A stretch of DNA of 64,000 nt, taken from assembly GCA_029379385.1 (NCBI GenBank), contig CM055607.1, positions 37,135,235 through 37,199,234 of the forward strand, read 5' to 3'. A program made the translations under genes and the position numbers. This DNA comes from Quillaja saponaria (lineage: Eukaryota; Streptophyta; Magnoliopsida; Fabales; Quillajaceae). Positions 38,312-52,087 of this stretch are shown piece by piece; position 1 is the stretch's first letter, and each line of letters starts with the position of its first letter. Under the pieces are notes generated by a model. That model was not told the DNA's origin, made no database searches, and saw only the letters and a list, made by a program, of their open reading frames with translations.

Positions 38312-41300
38312 ATGGCGGGAGGCATGCGTTTCTGCCCGTGTTTTGGAGACCGTAACTCCGACAATGTAGAGGAGGATCTTGACCCGGTCTTGCTCGTCTC
38401 TGGTATGGGAGGTTCCATTCTCCACTCGAAGAGCAAGAAATTCGGGTTCCAGACTCGGGTATGGGTCAGGATTTTACTGGCTGACTTGGAGTTCAAAAAG
38501 AAGGTCTGGTCCGTCTACAATCCTGAAACAGGTCTTGTTCTTTTTTCACTCTTTATCTATGTTTGCATTGCAGGGCCATTTCTTGTTTGGTTGCAATGAA
38601 AACTCATTACTGGTAGGAAATGGTAGAAAGTAAAGGAATGCGTCGAATCAATCTTGGTTTCTTATTATTTGGTTACTCTACTTTAATTTAGACATTACCG
38701 AGTTCACTATAGTTGCCAATATTTCTCGCACACTATACCAGTTTGATACTGTAGTAACCTGCTACGAAGCAGGTCCACTGTGTACCCACGCGCTAGCAGT
38801 TTTTTTACATGAACTGGTCTCTCTCAAGTTGCTGATATTTATTTATTTATTATTATTATTATTAATTTTTTTTTGTCAAGTCTCAGTTTATTTCATTGTG
38901 TTCCAGGTTATACAGAGACTTTGGATGAAAAATCTGAAATTGTGGTTCCTGATGATGATTATGGTCTGTATGCAATTGATATTTTAGATCCTTCATTGGT
39001 AAGATTGGTAGCACTGAAACATTGGGTTTTCATGGTATGAAGTATTCTAGGAATTGTTTCTTCTAGAATTTGTCTGCTTTTTTAGCTATCGTCTGTTTGG
39101 AAAATGCTGAAGACTGTGGCTTTTACAAACTATTGGCAAGTGGCTTTTACTATGATTCTATCAATTTATTTTTGTTCAATTTTCTAGCTGATTCAATCAA
39201 TTGCAATATATCTTATCTGAAAGTATTTTCCATTTGAATTCTTCTTTTTCTTTTTCATGTTTAATTTGTTTAAGTGTTGTGTACCTATCCCACAACACAG
39301 ACAGATATACATTAAACTTACTTATGATATAACATTCTTTTATGTGTCAGGTGACTAAATGTATACATTTGACAGAGGTATATCATTTTCACGATATGAT
39401 TAACATGCTTGTTGGATGTGGGTATAAGAAAGGAACTACATTGTTTGGATATGGTTATGATTTTCGGCAAAGCAATAGGTATATCATTTGGCGGTTAACG
39501 TTGATATATAAATTTGTTACCCTTGCATTTGCACTCTACAGCCACTACTTTTAGTTTTTAATTCTATGAACTATTTCAATAATTTTGTTGTCGACAGAAT
39601 TGACAAGTTAATGGAAGGCCTAAAAGTGAAGTTGGAAACTGCTTACAAAGCTTCTGGTGGTAGAAAAGTTAATATAATTTCACATTCGATGGGAGGACTA
39701 CTGGTGCTGTGTTTTATGTCACTCCACAATGAAGTGCGCATAATTTATCTCCATGACTTGAAAAAATTTATGTTGTTTGCATAATATTTGAGAAAAAAAA
39801 AAACACTCTTGTATGCACTTAGAGGCATGATGATGATTCATAATGTACATTGGCAGGTATTTTCCAAATATGTAAAGAAATGGATTTGCATTGCCTGTCC
39901 TTTTCAAGGTCAAACTCTGTTCCATTTGATTCTCTAGCTGTTTGTTTTTTTTATATATACCTGAACTTATTTGTATTGTATAATTTTAGCATGAAGTGAA
40001 ATCTATTGCCTTAAGTTCTGTAGCCAGCATCAGGAAAGGATTTGTGTTTTACTGATAGTGATAACTGATCTGGTAACTTTACTATAATTACAATAGATGA
40101 TATTTTTTGTTGAGAACAATTTTGCTCCATCACTGAAATTTTAAACAGTATGTGCTTGAAATGTGATTTCCTTTTTGGTTTGAAGATGAATGCTTTAATT
40201 TAATTAGTCTTATCTATCTTCTCATTTTTCTTAACTTGCGTACTCCCAAATTTTCTCACAGGTTATATATTATAGGTATCATTATCACATTATACCTCAT
40301 CTACTTCTGTTTGGTTCCTGGATAAAATGTCCTTAAAAAATTAATAATCACAAAACTATTTGGGATGTAACATTAAGGATGAAAGTGATAAATATATGAA
40401 AAATAATGCACAATGATGTCATGCACTTATACTTTAAAGCTTTCAAAGGAGTGTAAATAATAATGAATGGTGCATGACTTAAACACACGTATGGAATAGT
40501 ATTAGCACTTTGTTGAATAATTCTTCCATGATTCTTGATGTCTTATCCAAATATGCTGGAATTCTGATTCTGAATGACACAGGAGCCCCGGGCTGCATCA
40601 ATGATTCTTTATTGACTGGCTTACAGTTTGTTGATGGCTTTGAAAGCTACTTTTTTGTATCAAGGTGGAGTATGCATCAACTGGTAATTCCTGAATTTTC
40701 ATATATTGTCTCAGCCAGTGTCTTTTCACCTAAAACTGAAACGCTTTTAGTGATGGTATTGGTAGCCATCTTCTTGGTAGGTCTTCCCTATATATTCCTG
40801 TTGTGAAACTTGGGGCATGTCAAACTTTCCCTTAATTCTTTTCCATCCTTTCTGAGGGAGGGTCCAGATACACAAATATCCCATAGATCTATATAAGTTG
40901 GCTTACCAGTTACCACTACTTCTGCAATGGCCCCCAAACCACATGGAAGTGTGATGATTTTAATACCAAATATGACAAACTCGATGATTGCCTAAAAGTG
41001 CCAGCTGCCACTGAAATCTGGCTTTTTTGGGCTTGCATCTATACATAAGATCTCGTGATTACAGTTCCAATGTGTCACTTTGATCATGATAGTAATTGAA
41101 CTTTAGACCAGTTATCTGTAATCATTCCTATGATAATTCATGAAGTAAATTGAGATGATATATTTGGTGTTATTCCTAGCTGGTTGAGTGTCCATCGATC
41201 TATGAGATGTTGGCGAATCCAGAATATAACTGGAAAAAGCAACCAGAAATTCAAGTTTGGAGAAAGCATTCAAAGGATGGGCAAACTAATGTCAGTTTGG

Positions 41301-43856
41301 AATCATATGGACTGACTGGAAGTATCTCATTGTTTGAAGAAGCATTGAGGCATAATGAGGTGCTTCATCCAAACTTCATTTTCCTTAAACAATGTGGGAA
41401 TTTGTATCTTTAAATTGTCATAGTTTCTGTGGTATGTAACCTTGCTTGGTTTGTTTTGTGTGATTACGCAGTAAGAACTAGTTTGTTGTGGGGTTATTTT
41501 GATTCACTCTAACTCCCTGTCCGCTTGTTGTGCTCTAGACATATTAAAGGGAAGGAGAAAGTAGTGGATATGGGTTTTTCTTTGTATTAAGAATAAATGA
41601 AGAACCATAGGGAATTTGGAGCAAGTTTATATAGGTTTTGACGGGAACTTTTAATTAAGTTTGTGAATATAGTGATACGAGAATGATCATTTATTGATGA
41701 ATAATTACCGAATGTAGTAACAAGAAATGCCGCTGGGCCAATTGGCCACCAGCTATAGATAACCATATCAGGTTTAAAATGATTTGTAAACAGAATGGAG
41801 GGTTGTGTAGGTTCTGGGAATAGAGGGTTGTGTAGGTTTTGAGAATAGAGGAAAGTTTCGTGGAATTTCAACAAAATCCAATGGAGGTCGGAGTAGTTTA
41901 CTCAAATATTTGTGAAATTAAAATGGAATTCCATCACATGAAATATCTCTCTAATAGATAGAGAGGGAGGGAGAGAGATTTTGCGAGTATAAGACTTGTG
42001 AGATATGCTATTAAGTCCTCCTTTCTGTCCTTATTAAACCCTTAGTCATAGTTCTGGATGTGTTTTCTAAGTTGTGTCAGTGGGCATAAACTCTATAGTT
42101 TCTTATCAAGCTTTCCATAATTTTTTTTACCCATACTCTGGATTATATGGTACTTGCTTGTTGCAGCTAAACCATGATGGAAAGACTGTAGCTCTGCCCT
42201 TTAACTTTGCTATTCTCAAGTGGGCTGCTGGTACTCGTCAAATCATGTGTAATGCTAAGCTACCAGATGGTGTTTGCTTCTATAACATTTATGGAACATC
42301 ATTTGACACACCTTTTGATGTTTGGTATGTTAGTTGCTCTCTCCAAAAAAGACTATTTAACTGAACCTTTTAAGGTTACTTTAGGACGAGTGATATCATC
42401 ACCTGTCTGGAAATAGTTATTGGGGTCATTAGATCCCCTTTACAACCATGACATGGATTTTGCAATTGCATATATGCTGTATTTGAAAACCCAGATCATG
42501 GCTGGTTGGACCATTGATGAACCTGTCTTGCCATTGGATTTTCCCCTAGTTCTGTTTTTGGTCAAACCTTGTTTTGACCAATGTAAGGAGGATTATCTTG
42601 TCATCTGGGCTTCATTATTTTGGTTTGGTTTATCTATGGTGCATCTAACACCTCTTTTCCAATGCAGCTACGGTTCTGAAGAATCTCCAGTAGAGGACTT
42701 GTCTGAAATATGCCACACAATGGTGAGTTGTTTGGCTTATTTGTGAAATCAAGAATATGCCAGTTGAGGGAACCTTTTAGGACTAAGTGTTTACCTCTAT
42801 CCTATGTCGGGTATTTTTTTTGACTAATTTAAGCACCTGTGCATCTCGTGTTTCAGTCTATCTCAGTCCTTGTAATTTGATGAAATACTATGGGACAATA
42901 ATAATATTTGAAATATGAAACTTAGGCTCAATAATTATGCACAAAAAGTTTATGGATCTGTATTTATGCTTTACTGGAAAATACCTTTGCTTTAATTACT
43001 TGCAACTTGCATCATATGAATGCATTTTTATAGATGTGAAAGTCAGACTCGATAATTATGCACAAAAAGCTTCTGAATCTATATATGCTTTACTGTCTAA
43101 TACTATTGCTTGTACTTTGCAACTTGCATCACTTACGTTGTCTTTTTGCAGCCCCAATACTCTTATGTTGATGGAGATGAAACAGTTCCCGCTGAATCAG
43201 CCAAGGTGCTCGATCTGAACTTTCTGTATTATGTACTTTTTCAGATGTAATCAGTTTAAGACTAACTTGATAGCTGGCTAATCTATATGTTGTTCTGATT
43301 GAGACCTTGTATGTTGTGAAGTAACCTTTTTATAATAATGTGTAATAATATATGCGATTGTTAATGCCATTGATTTGATGTTACTCTTAAGGAATAATCA
43401 AATCCTGGACGGGTCTCGCTCTTGATGAGAAAAAGAGGATTGTGCGGGGGTTGTTAGAGATATAGCTGCATTAGGCAGTGTAAATATAGGTATTTATTCA
43501 AGTAGGCTATAACTGAGTTGCAAGTATTTGGACTTTGGGATTTATCTTTTGTTAGTTCTTGTTCAGAGAATCAGAATACATAACTATGTCATGTCAGTAG
43601 ACTTTTTGTGGTATTCATTTGAGTGTGTATTTGCACTGCCCAGGCAGATGGACTTCCAGCAGTAGAAAGAGCAGGAGTTGCTGGCAGTCATCGTGGATTG
43701 TTACGTGACAAAAAAGTATTTCAACTTATTCAAAAATGGCTGGGTGTTGAGTCAATGGTTACCAATTATTCAAAGACGTTCCAAGTTAAGCGTCCAACAG
43801 CCGGCAAGTATTCATCAAAGACATCTAAAGTGACGGATGATAGATATTCTTGTTGA
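38312..43856 (+). CDS. LCAT3: LCAT3-like phospholipase A1, 11 exons
   Basis: Exons: 38312-38531, 38907-38998, 39351-39478, 39598-39733, 39857-39908, 40583-40683, 41180-41359, 42167-42324, 42668-42722, 43152-43205, 43644-43856. The open frame gives 462 residues. The N-terminus is Cys-rich (FCPCFGD), then the [11 protein letters not shown] oxyanion-loop motif and [15 protein letters not shown]. Predicted nucleophile Ser177 is in SHSMGG; Asp383 lies in VDGDETVP and His408 in GSHRGLLRD, completing the lecithin:cholesterol acyltransferase-type triad. Arabidopsis LCAT3 (PLA1), of similar length, is a phospholipase A1 that releases the sn-1 fatty acid of phosphatidylcholine; the same activity is inferred here. 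There is no signal peptide or obvious membrane helix, in keeping with a cytosolic or peripheral enzyme. The first ATG in frame is at 38312; the frame upstream has only a GTG. The C-terminal 50 residues are basic and Ser/Thr-rich and least conserved. Confidence 0.93.
42927..43131. repeat. 121-bp direct duplication in LCAT3 intron 9
   Basis: Copies start at 42927 and 43048. Both read ctc(a/g)ataattatgcacaaaaag, then a diverged stretch with atgctttactg, and end at cttgcaacttgcatca. The second copy runs up to the acceptor of exon 10, so the duplication reaches within about 20 bp of a splice site. Confidence 0.82.
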
Positions 43857-46631
43857 GCTAGAAGGAAATATTTTCCACGTGTTATTGTAACTTATGTATC
43901 ACTACTTTGAGGGAAGATGTAGTTTAATTTTGAAGGAGCTATTTAATTATTTATACATTTTATGTTTGTGAGATGGAATGCTAATTTGTCCCATGGGACA
44001 ATGCTGATGATTTGTCAATTACTCTATAGGAATTCAACTTTAACTTTAATTATTTTATAAATTTAAAGCAGAAAGTATGTAATATTATAGTGTTATCATT
44101 TTTAACCGAGCTTTGTTATTGCTGTACGTGGAGTAAATATATTTTAATGTAATTATTATGAGCTCATACTGAGAGATGAAAATAGTTAATAGTTTTGGCC
44201 CTTTGATCTATTATAATCATGGCTTTGCCCCTTAACAAACTCCGCGCGGACATGAAGCACAATTTCTCAAGAGTTTATATGACTCTCTTTTCTCTAGGGT
44301 TGTTTTTATTTTTATTTTTATTTTTTTTATTATGAGAATATGTAGTGATTAAAAAACATTTGCTCCTCTTCTTATTTTTTAAATTAAAAAATTTAAGGAG
44401 TTTGTGAAGAATTAAATTGTACAAATTTTTAATATTAGCATGAATGCATGCCTTTAATTAGTTGGATTGAAAAAATAAATCAATTAAGATGTGCATTTAA
44501 ACATATTTAGATATTAGCTAAATTAAAAAATATAATATAATAAATAATAATTGAATTTTCAAATAACTTCAATTTTTAAACATGTTGTTTTGGGGGAGAA
44601 TTCTTTTATCATTTATATTTAATTTTAATTTATTTTCAGTTTGAGAGCCAAATTTCCTTCCCAAAGCTAAAAGACGAGAAGGATGGTCAAAGTCAAAGTT
44701 AAAAAAGAAAAAGTAAAAAGGTTTGAATCCCAAACCTCAATAGTGGCCGGTTTACGTAGAATAAAAAACGTGAAGAGGCCTAGAAAGGGACGAAAATGAG
44801 CATTCCAAGGGCTTGTTAGCTTATGAGAGGATTCTTTCTGTTTTAGATAAGCAAGCAAGAGACAGGCGCATGCTTGCTTGCTTGCTGCCCTTTCATATAA
44901 ATAAAATATATAATATATAATATATAAATTTGAGTATCGACACCGGGCTATACGAAATTTGTGATTCCGTCTCCAGTTATTAGTATATATAACAATGGAG
45001 ACAGCGCACGGGAAACAAAAAGGAGAGATAATGAAAGGGGCTCAAGTGTTGGGAGATTGTTAAGCTTTAACAAGTTAAATTAGGTCTCTTTTTCTTGGAA
45101 ATATTTTGTTTTCAAGTGAGAGAGTTGGGTTAATTTGATCGATGCAGAGAGAGAGAGAGAGGCAAATAGATTAATATTGGTGACGAAGACTGAAGAGTAA
45201 AGAGGTATTCATTCTTTCCGAGGAGGCACGGGTGCTCCGCTGATTTCTCCAATGCAAATCCCAGTCTCCGCTGGAGTTTTTCCCTTTCAATACATTTGGC
45301 CCTCCTCGGTTTTCATGCTATTTATTATCACTGTATATTTACATAACACACTGATGTTGCTAGCTTTTAGAGTTCTTTGTATTTTTTATTTATTTAAATA
45401 ATTCATGTCAAAATTAAAAAAATTTATAAAAATTTTATTTTCACAACCTCTCTAGTTTAAAGTAATCTTAATTTATAATTTTTTACAACTATGTACAAAT
45501 TACAAGGAAAAAAAAAATTAGCATTCTTCATTCTTATGATTTAATTAAGTGAATTAATAAATTATAATTAATCTTAATGAATTAAGTACTAGCTCAAAAA
45601 AATTATTTAACAAAATATTTCGTTATACATGTAATATTACATATATATTATAGTTGGAGGATTAATTCTTAATTAACTACCATTCAAAGAGAATTTAGCA
45701 TCTAAATTTCTTTTATCTATATATGAACTATACAATTAAAGTTATATATCTCTACGTTTAAATCTTCAGTATCTTATTCACTAGTAATTCTGTTATAAGT
45801 TCACAACATTAATTTAAATTAGGTAGATATAGAGAAAACTAATTTAATTAGGGATTTGAAATAGCTAAACCCATATTAGTATGCATTATCATGCCGTTAT
45901 GCCATTAAATTAGATTTGGATCATATTCATTATGTCAAAACAAACTTGTACTATGACTTTCAATTTCCTTTTGGGATTGATAAAGTAAGCTTCTACCTAG
46001 CTTCTCGTGTATACTGTGTATATATAAACCATAGAAATGTGTTGCAATCGAACTAATTAACAAAAAGTCAAACTAGCTTCAATAATCAAGGAATTGGTTT
46101 CATGGAACCACTGCCATTTTATAGCCAATGATCAAAATATATGTTGTCAAGAGTGAAGACAGTCTAAATTCAAATACACGAGTATGTTTTGCCAAGCTCG
46201 TTGACAATCGTGACAATCTAAATTCAAATAGTGCAGTCGATATAAATTTCATAACTACAAAGAAAACAAGTGCATTCAAAGTGAACATTTATACATAGTA
46301 CATACAAATATTAGTCAATATTTCATTAGAGAGGGAATCACATATATTCTTAATTGAATTTGTATGATCTGTTATATCGAAAATTAAAATTATAAACCTC
46401 CAATGTTAACTAGGATCGCGAGCACTCTGAAGTTCAATAGTTCCCAAAATCATAGCAAGCTCTCATTTTGCCATGGCTGAACTTCAAAGACAGACGACGT
46501 ACCCTGATTATATTGAAATTGAAAATTGAAAAAGAAATACGAAAAACAGCAAATCAGAACTATAGCTAGTTAGCTTGCTAGGACACGAGCAGTAATTCAT
46601 GTATACATCTTTCCTCCAATCAATCAATGAA
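43857..46631. other. tail-to-tail spacer between LCAT3 and BBM
   Basis: 2.8 kb between convergent genes. AT-rich at 44000-44650 and 45330-46000. A more balanced stretch at about 44640-45330 includes a CTTGC run (44870-44885), an (AG)n run near 45150 and a TATA-like stretch near 44900, but no coding frame. I cannot exclude a noncoding RNA there. Confidence 0.45.
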
Positions 46632-49600
46632 TCACTCATGCAATAATGTGAAAATTGGAGGTCCAGGACAGAGAGCCACATTGCTGGATCTTGGTGCAAG
46701 AGTACTTGGAACTTCAGTACTCGGCACCCAAGTATTGCAACCCAGCTGACGATGATGATCTTCCTGATCTGCTGATGGTGAAAGATAATACAAATTCCTA
46801 GTTGCATGATATGGATCCGACGATCCAAATACATTATTACTTTCGTAGCCAAGTGCTTTTACCTGCAGCTGATCCTCACCATCACCAAACCTACCACCGG
46901 CATTAACATTAATACTAGTAGTAGTAGTAGTAGTACTGTTTCCTTGATCATCATGATCATTATTTGCAATAACTGTAACTGCACCCATTGGTATCCCATA
47001 GCTATTGCCATATCCATTAACGGCACCGGTACTAGTGCCATTGTCCCCAGTTGTGCCGCAGCTGTACACAAGGGATGAGTTATTAGAACCAGAGCTATGT
47101 TCCATGGAAGCAGCAGAATCCATACTCATGAGATTATGCAGCACCGAAGAAGAATTTGATTGGAAGAAATTGTATGCGTAGGTATTATTATTAAGCTGAT
47201 CATGATCTTGAAAGCCGTTGTAGTACTGATTATGAGAGTCGTCATGTACTACTTCCTGCTTGCACCAGTTGAGCCTTTGCCCATAGGGCATCTGGGGCGG
47301 GTAGTGCATGGCATAATAAGAATTATATGAAGTCTGCTGTTGCTGCTGCTGCAGCTGATGATGATGTGCAAGACTTGTAGGCCATCCGTAGTTGACGTTT
47401 TGTATTATTCCACTATGATCTGCAGGAGTGATCAGCTGAGCCTGATGGTGAGAATTAGTACTCAAGCTGATCACGCTTGCATTTTGGTCCTGATCATGTA
47501 TGATTGCAGGGATGATCTGGTGATGTGCATGTCGATGATTTAGAACACTCAATTCCGTTGTTTGCAGTTGCTGCTGCTCAACTTCTTTCAGACGCTTTGC
47601 AGCCCCACCAATTGGCAATGTGCTGCTTTCAAGGATGCTCTTTACGTCATATCTGCTCATATCAAAGTTTGTTACCGCATTCAGTCCCCGAAACTTAATG
47701 GCAGCAATGTCATATGCCTCTGCCGCTTCTTCTTGGGTGGCTGTTTTATATAGGATTTTTGCAAACATTTATTAATTATATGCATATCTAATCTCTAATA
47801 TACATTTAAAGCATGCATATGCAACATGCATCCTGCATCCTCAATCATGTTCACTACACTTACTGAAAGTTCCCAAATAGAGGTCTTTGTTGCCTGCTAC
47901 TCTTCCGATCCTGGCTTGCCATCTTCCATGTTGGTGATGTCTGTAATATGCATTAAGCATGTATATAGTAATTTATATAATAGATTTTGAAAGAATTGGG
48001 AATTTAGTATATAGTCTGTGATGGATTAATTAGTCCCACCCTTAATAAAATTACCTCGTTACTCCTCGATATATGGATGCACCGCGAGAAAACCCACTAC
48101 TCTTCCTGCGCCACCAAAATCATTTATTATATAAATAACCATTTAGATGCTTAATTAATTAATAGTTCATTGTAATTCTTTTTGGCTAAAAGAGACAGAG
48201 ATGGTAGATGGTAAATGGTAAATGGTAGGTGCATGCATATATAGATACCTTCGCAATGACGCCACGTACTCTTGCCTGGTCATGTGCTTCATTTCTTCCA
48301 ACTCTTTTTCATAGTTGCTAATCTGGAATTTCAATTACCAAAAAAAATAAAATAATAATAATAACAGTTCAATGTCACCTCTAGAAGTGTTTTGGAAACT
48401 TAAATTACTAGTCACATCCCATGAAATGAAGAAGCTTTATAGGAGGACACAGGAACAAAAATACATAATAGTACGAATACATGTCAAATTACAGGGAACA
48501 ATATCATAAGTCATAATTAACCCAGCTGCAGTAATGGCTTGAATTAGTTAGAAGTGGAAAGTAGATGAAAGCTTAATTACAGGGAAATTTGTTGTGGTAG
48601 TGGTACCCCAGTATTTCAATGCTGCTAAATCGTAAGCTCTAGCTGCCTTCTCTTCTTTATCATAGCCTCCTACAAATATTTTGGATTAACAAACAAGCAT
48701 AAGCTAAATAATCTTTGGCAAGTTCTGTTCTTTTTCATTTCTTTCTTCGGCAATTGCTTTTACAATGAAGAAATTCATCTTAAACATTATTTTTCATCCT
48801 TAATTTCTACTTACCCAGATAAACTGCAACCGGGTTGATGAAGGAGTCCATTGTCGAAGATAATTAAGAAAAGACACAATCAAGAGGAGAAAACACAATA
48901 AGTTAATCAAAATAGGCTGAATGATTATAATTTATAACACAAATTAAATACATTGAATCTTTTAAAAAAAAGAAAAAAGAAAAAGAGAATTAATCAATAA
49001 CGAAGATAGATATCTACCTTGCCTGCCTTTCCGAGTTTGCCCTTCTCTTCTACAACTATTATCCCATAGATGGGCTTCGTATCTTCCAGTCCACCTATGC
49101 CTTCATGATTAGAAGAAAAACAAGAAAAATGCAAAATAAAATAAAATCAATAAATCTCTCTGATCTAACAGAAAATTTGAATGTAAATTTAGAATGAAGA
49201 TCATAAGGTAGGTAGGTAGGTTTTCATTAATTCATTAATAAACAAACCTAGAAAATGGTTTTATACAAGAATATATTTTTCAGAAAATTATTAAGCAAAC
49301 CTGGTTACACCACGGTATATGGAAGTCCTCTGTCCAAAAGTATCAATGGACTTTCTGGGCACCGCCTCAATAGAGCCAGTTTGGTCATCGAGGCCGGCCG
49401 TGGTGCTACTTTTGGGCTTTAGCTTGTTATTCTCTGCAAGCGAGGAGATCATATCGCCACACGTCCCACCACCACCACCACCAAGACTCGCCGTTAGGAG
49501 GGGCAGCGGCGAGCTCGATTGTGAAACCGTACTCATAGAGAGGGACAAAGTCTGAGCAGTACTACCTGTCAATGCTCCATTATTATTACTATTTCTAGCC

Positions 49601-50638
49601 GTAGTACTTGCACCACCACCTCCAGAATCATCGTTACTGTTATCAGACTGAGGAGGAGGTGTCGGTTGGTTCCTCAGCCAAGTCTTTATCATAGATAACC
49701 CAATGGAAGAGCTGCCACCATTGTTACTGGTACCGCCACCAACCCCACGGCTTGCGCGTGCACCGCCACCACTGGCACCGTTTGTTGTTTCAACCACCAC
49801 CGCATCCATATGATGATCGGATGGATGTTGTAAAGAACAGTTGGGGAACATATTGTAGTGATGATCTGACCCTCTAGAATTAGCAGAGGTTGTAGCGCTG
49901 TTGTTGAATGTGGGGTGGTGATCACGGTGGTCGTTATCAGCGAAAGTGTGTTGGCCGAGGAAGTTTTCGAGTTTCGGCTGCTGCTGTACTTGTTGGTTAA
50001 TAGTGTCAAGGTTTTGACCAGTACCCATTAACATAGAGAGATGGTAAGAAGTAGTTGTAGAGGTGGTCTTGTAATTCTCCTCCCTGTGCATTCCGCTCAA
50101 GCCCTTCATATTCCAATCTGCCAAAAAAATTAAATGATTATATAAAGTTATAAGAATATCAAATGAAAATTCTTGGAAATAAATTAAAGGAGAGAGGACT
50201 TGATATTCTTTTCTTTTCCTTTTTCAAGAAGAAAATTAACTTAACTAGCTGTTGAATATACATATGTAAATAGGCAACAAGAAATACTAACTAGTTAGGT
50301 TTTTATTTTTTAAAAAAGAAAAAGTTAAAAGAGTTATGCTTTTGGTCATTGTAACCTTGGTGGTGGCTGGTTGGATTGTTTCTGTTGAATGCTTCAAATA
50401 TGCCGAAAGGTGGAGGAAGATTGAGAGAAGGAGGGCTGGTGGAGTGATCAGAAGTGAGATCGAAGCAGTCGCCTGACACATCGGTGCAGGAGATCTCTTG
50501 ATTAGCAGAGTTGAAGCCAAGGCAAGAGGAGGCAGTGGTTTGATGTGAGTGGTGATCTTGATTAATAGTTTCAGCGGCAGGCTGTGATGGAAGTTCTTGA
50601 GGGGACAGAGAGAAACCCAACCAGTTCATGGATGCCAT
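46632..50638 (-). CDS. BBM: BABY BOOM AP2/ERF transcription factor, nine exons
   Basis: Exons (complement): 50356-50638, 49301-50117, 49018-49100, 48815-48823 (9 nt), 48581-48669, 48249-48322, 48055-48105, 47864-47940, 46632-47740; 863 residues. Two AP2 domains begin at SIYRGVTR (about 360 and 462) and are joined by the conserved linker with [15 protein letters not shown]. The first repeat contains the microexon-encoded VYLG and the TTTTTNFP end. N-terminal motifs [16 protein letters not shown] and [13 protein letters not shown], and C-terminal motifs [27 protein letters not shown] and [15 protein letters not shown], point to BABY BOOM within the AIL/PLETHORA clade rather than AINTEGUMENTA. 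Family role: nuclear activator of embryo and meristem programmes. Long Gln, Asn, Ser, Thr and Gly tracts make it longer than the roughly 580-710 residues I know for BBM proteins. The last residues ([11 protein letters not shown]) replace the usual APTFxVWND-type end. A TATA box lies about 285 bp before the ATG. Confidence 0.93.
48815..48823 (-). other. BBM: 9-nt microexon of BBM
   Basis: tttatctgg, bounded by ttgcag and gtaagt on the minus strand. It completes Gln-Val-Tyr-Leu-Gly in the first AP2 domain and keeps the frame (phase 1 on both sides). ANT/AIL-clade genes are known for a 9-nt microexon at this place. Without it the VYLG strand of the DNA-binding domain would be lost. Confidence 0.93.
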
Positions 50639-50918
50639 ATAAATATTTGTGTATATATATATATATATATAGAACCAATACTTATTAAGAAAATTGATGG
50701 GAGAAAGATTAAGCAATTTGGAACTTCAAGCATGAAGTACTACTAGAAATATTGCTAGAGTAATTAGGAGTACTGAGATGGAGGTGAGAAGAGAATCCAT
50801 GAGAAGGGAAGTGAAAGCAAAAGAAGGAGAAAGGTCAAAGTTTTGAAGAGAGCAAATAATAAAAGTGAAAAAAAAAAAATATATATATTACTACTTACAA
50901 AGTAGAATGCATACCATA

Positions 50919-50926
50919 TATTTATA
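50919..50926 (-). promoter_or_regulatory. BBM TATA box candidate
   Basis: TATAAATA on the minus strand inside ggtataaatatatgg, about 285 bp upstream of the start codon. The proposed leader between them contains (TA)n at 50655-50672. It is the best TATA match in the 400 bp upstream; a transcript start is not known. Confidence 0.4.
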
Positions 50927-52087
50927 CCGTGAAACTCATTTTCGTTTTCATACTGTCATACATACACGCACATCTTAAATGGCCCCTCTTACTAAATTAT
51001 CTAGGGCATTTTGATCTTAATTCAAATTAGAGGTTAAGATTGAATTTGATAATATTATGAGTATTAAAAGAATGACGTGATTTTTTATTGTATAAAAATA
51101 ATTGTTAGAAATTATAATTAATTTTAAAAAATATTTTTAAAACACTCTAATTTTTTGAAAAACAAAACACATCTCAAAAAAAAATAATCAAATAATTTGA
51201 CATACTATGGCTTTTCAAAACCTTTTGTCCAAACACGAAATTTTAGAGGTGCCCAAATCATGTACTTACAATTGGAGCTAGCAAGCCTAGGTCCTTAGTT
51301 ATTTATTTAATATAATAATCTCAATCGTGCATTCCTCGGAGTGAGATTAGTATATATATTGTCTCTCTATGATCTCCACCTCAATCTAATTTGTTTACAA
51401 AATCTAGGCATTCTATATATGAAAAGCTAATTAATTTTAAGAAGAAAAGGGTACACGAGGAAGAACGTTAAAAAAAGAAAAAAAGTTGGAATGAAGCTAT
51501 TTTGTATTTCTATAAATCTAATACTATTTTGTACTTATACACGTACTGCATGCATATACAGGAAATATAAAATTAATCCTTTTTCATAAGGGAGTATAGT
51601 TTATGAGCCTCATGACTCACACTCGATTTAGCCCTCAGGCCTTCATAGCATGTGCTTTCGTAATCTAAAAACAAGCTAATTATACAAATAGAGAAGTTGT
51701 CCTCTCCACCCACATGGCCCCTTGGACTTCAAACTTGAGATTAAGTTCAAAGGCATTAATTAATTAATGTACTTCCAATTATCACATTTAATACGTTGAT
51801 CTTTTTATAACTAAACTCCAGACTAATAATAGGATCGTCTCTCTTTCTCTCTCTAGATCTTTTGCTGTAAACACCTGTAGAAGAAGATGATCATAAAAAA
51901 AAAAATATATATATATATATAGCTGACAAATTAAGTATGACAAAAACCCACACGCAGCACCCTCTCCACACCCATTTATTCATGCCCACTTGGACATTAG
52001 TCAGATACATCATCAGACCCCAGACCCCCCTTCTCCTGCGGGCGGCCTAGCTGAGTGAGCCCTCTTGCCTTCTGCTTTTCATTTCAT

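Noticed and set aside
38303..38599. Longer LCAT3 start upstream of 38312
   Set aside because: The frame opens with GTG at 38303; the first ATG is at 38312 and fits the family N-terminus.
45190..45330. Possible microRNA hairpin: ccgaggagg at about 45218 and cctcctcgg at about 45301
   Set aside because: Only about nine paired bases; pairing fails on both sides, and neither arm resembles a plant miRNA I know.
49319..50009. Open frames overlapping BBM exon 2 on both strands
   Set aside because: Shadows of the low-complexity BBM coding sequence; the BBM frame carries the conserved motifs.
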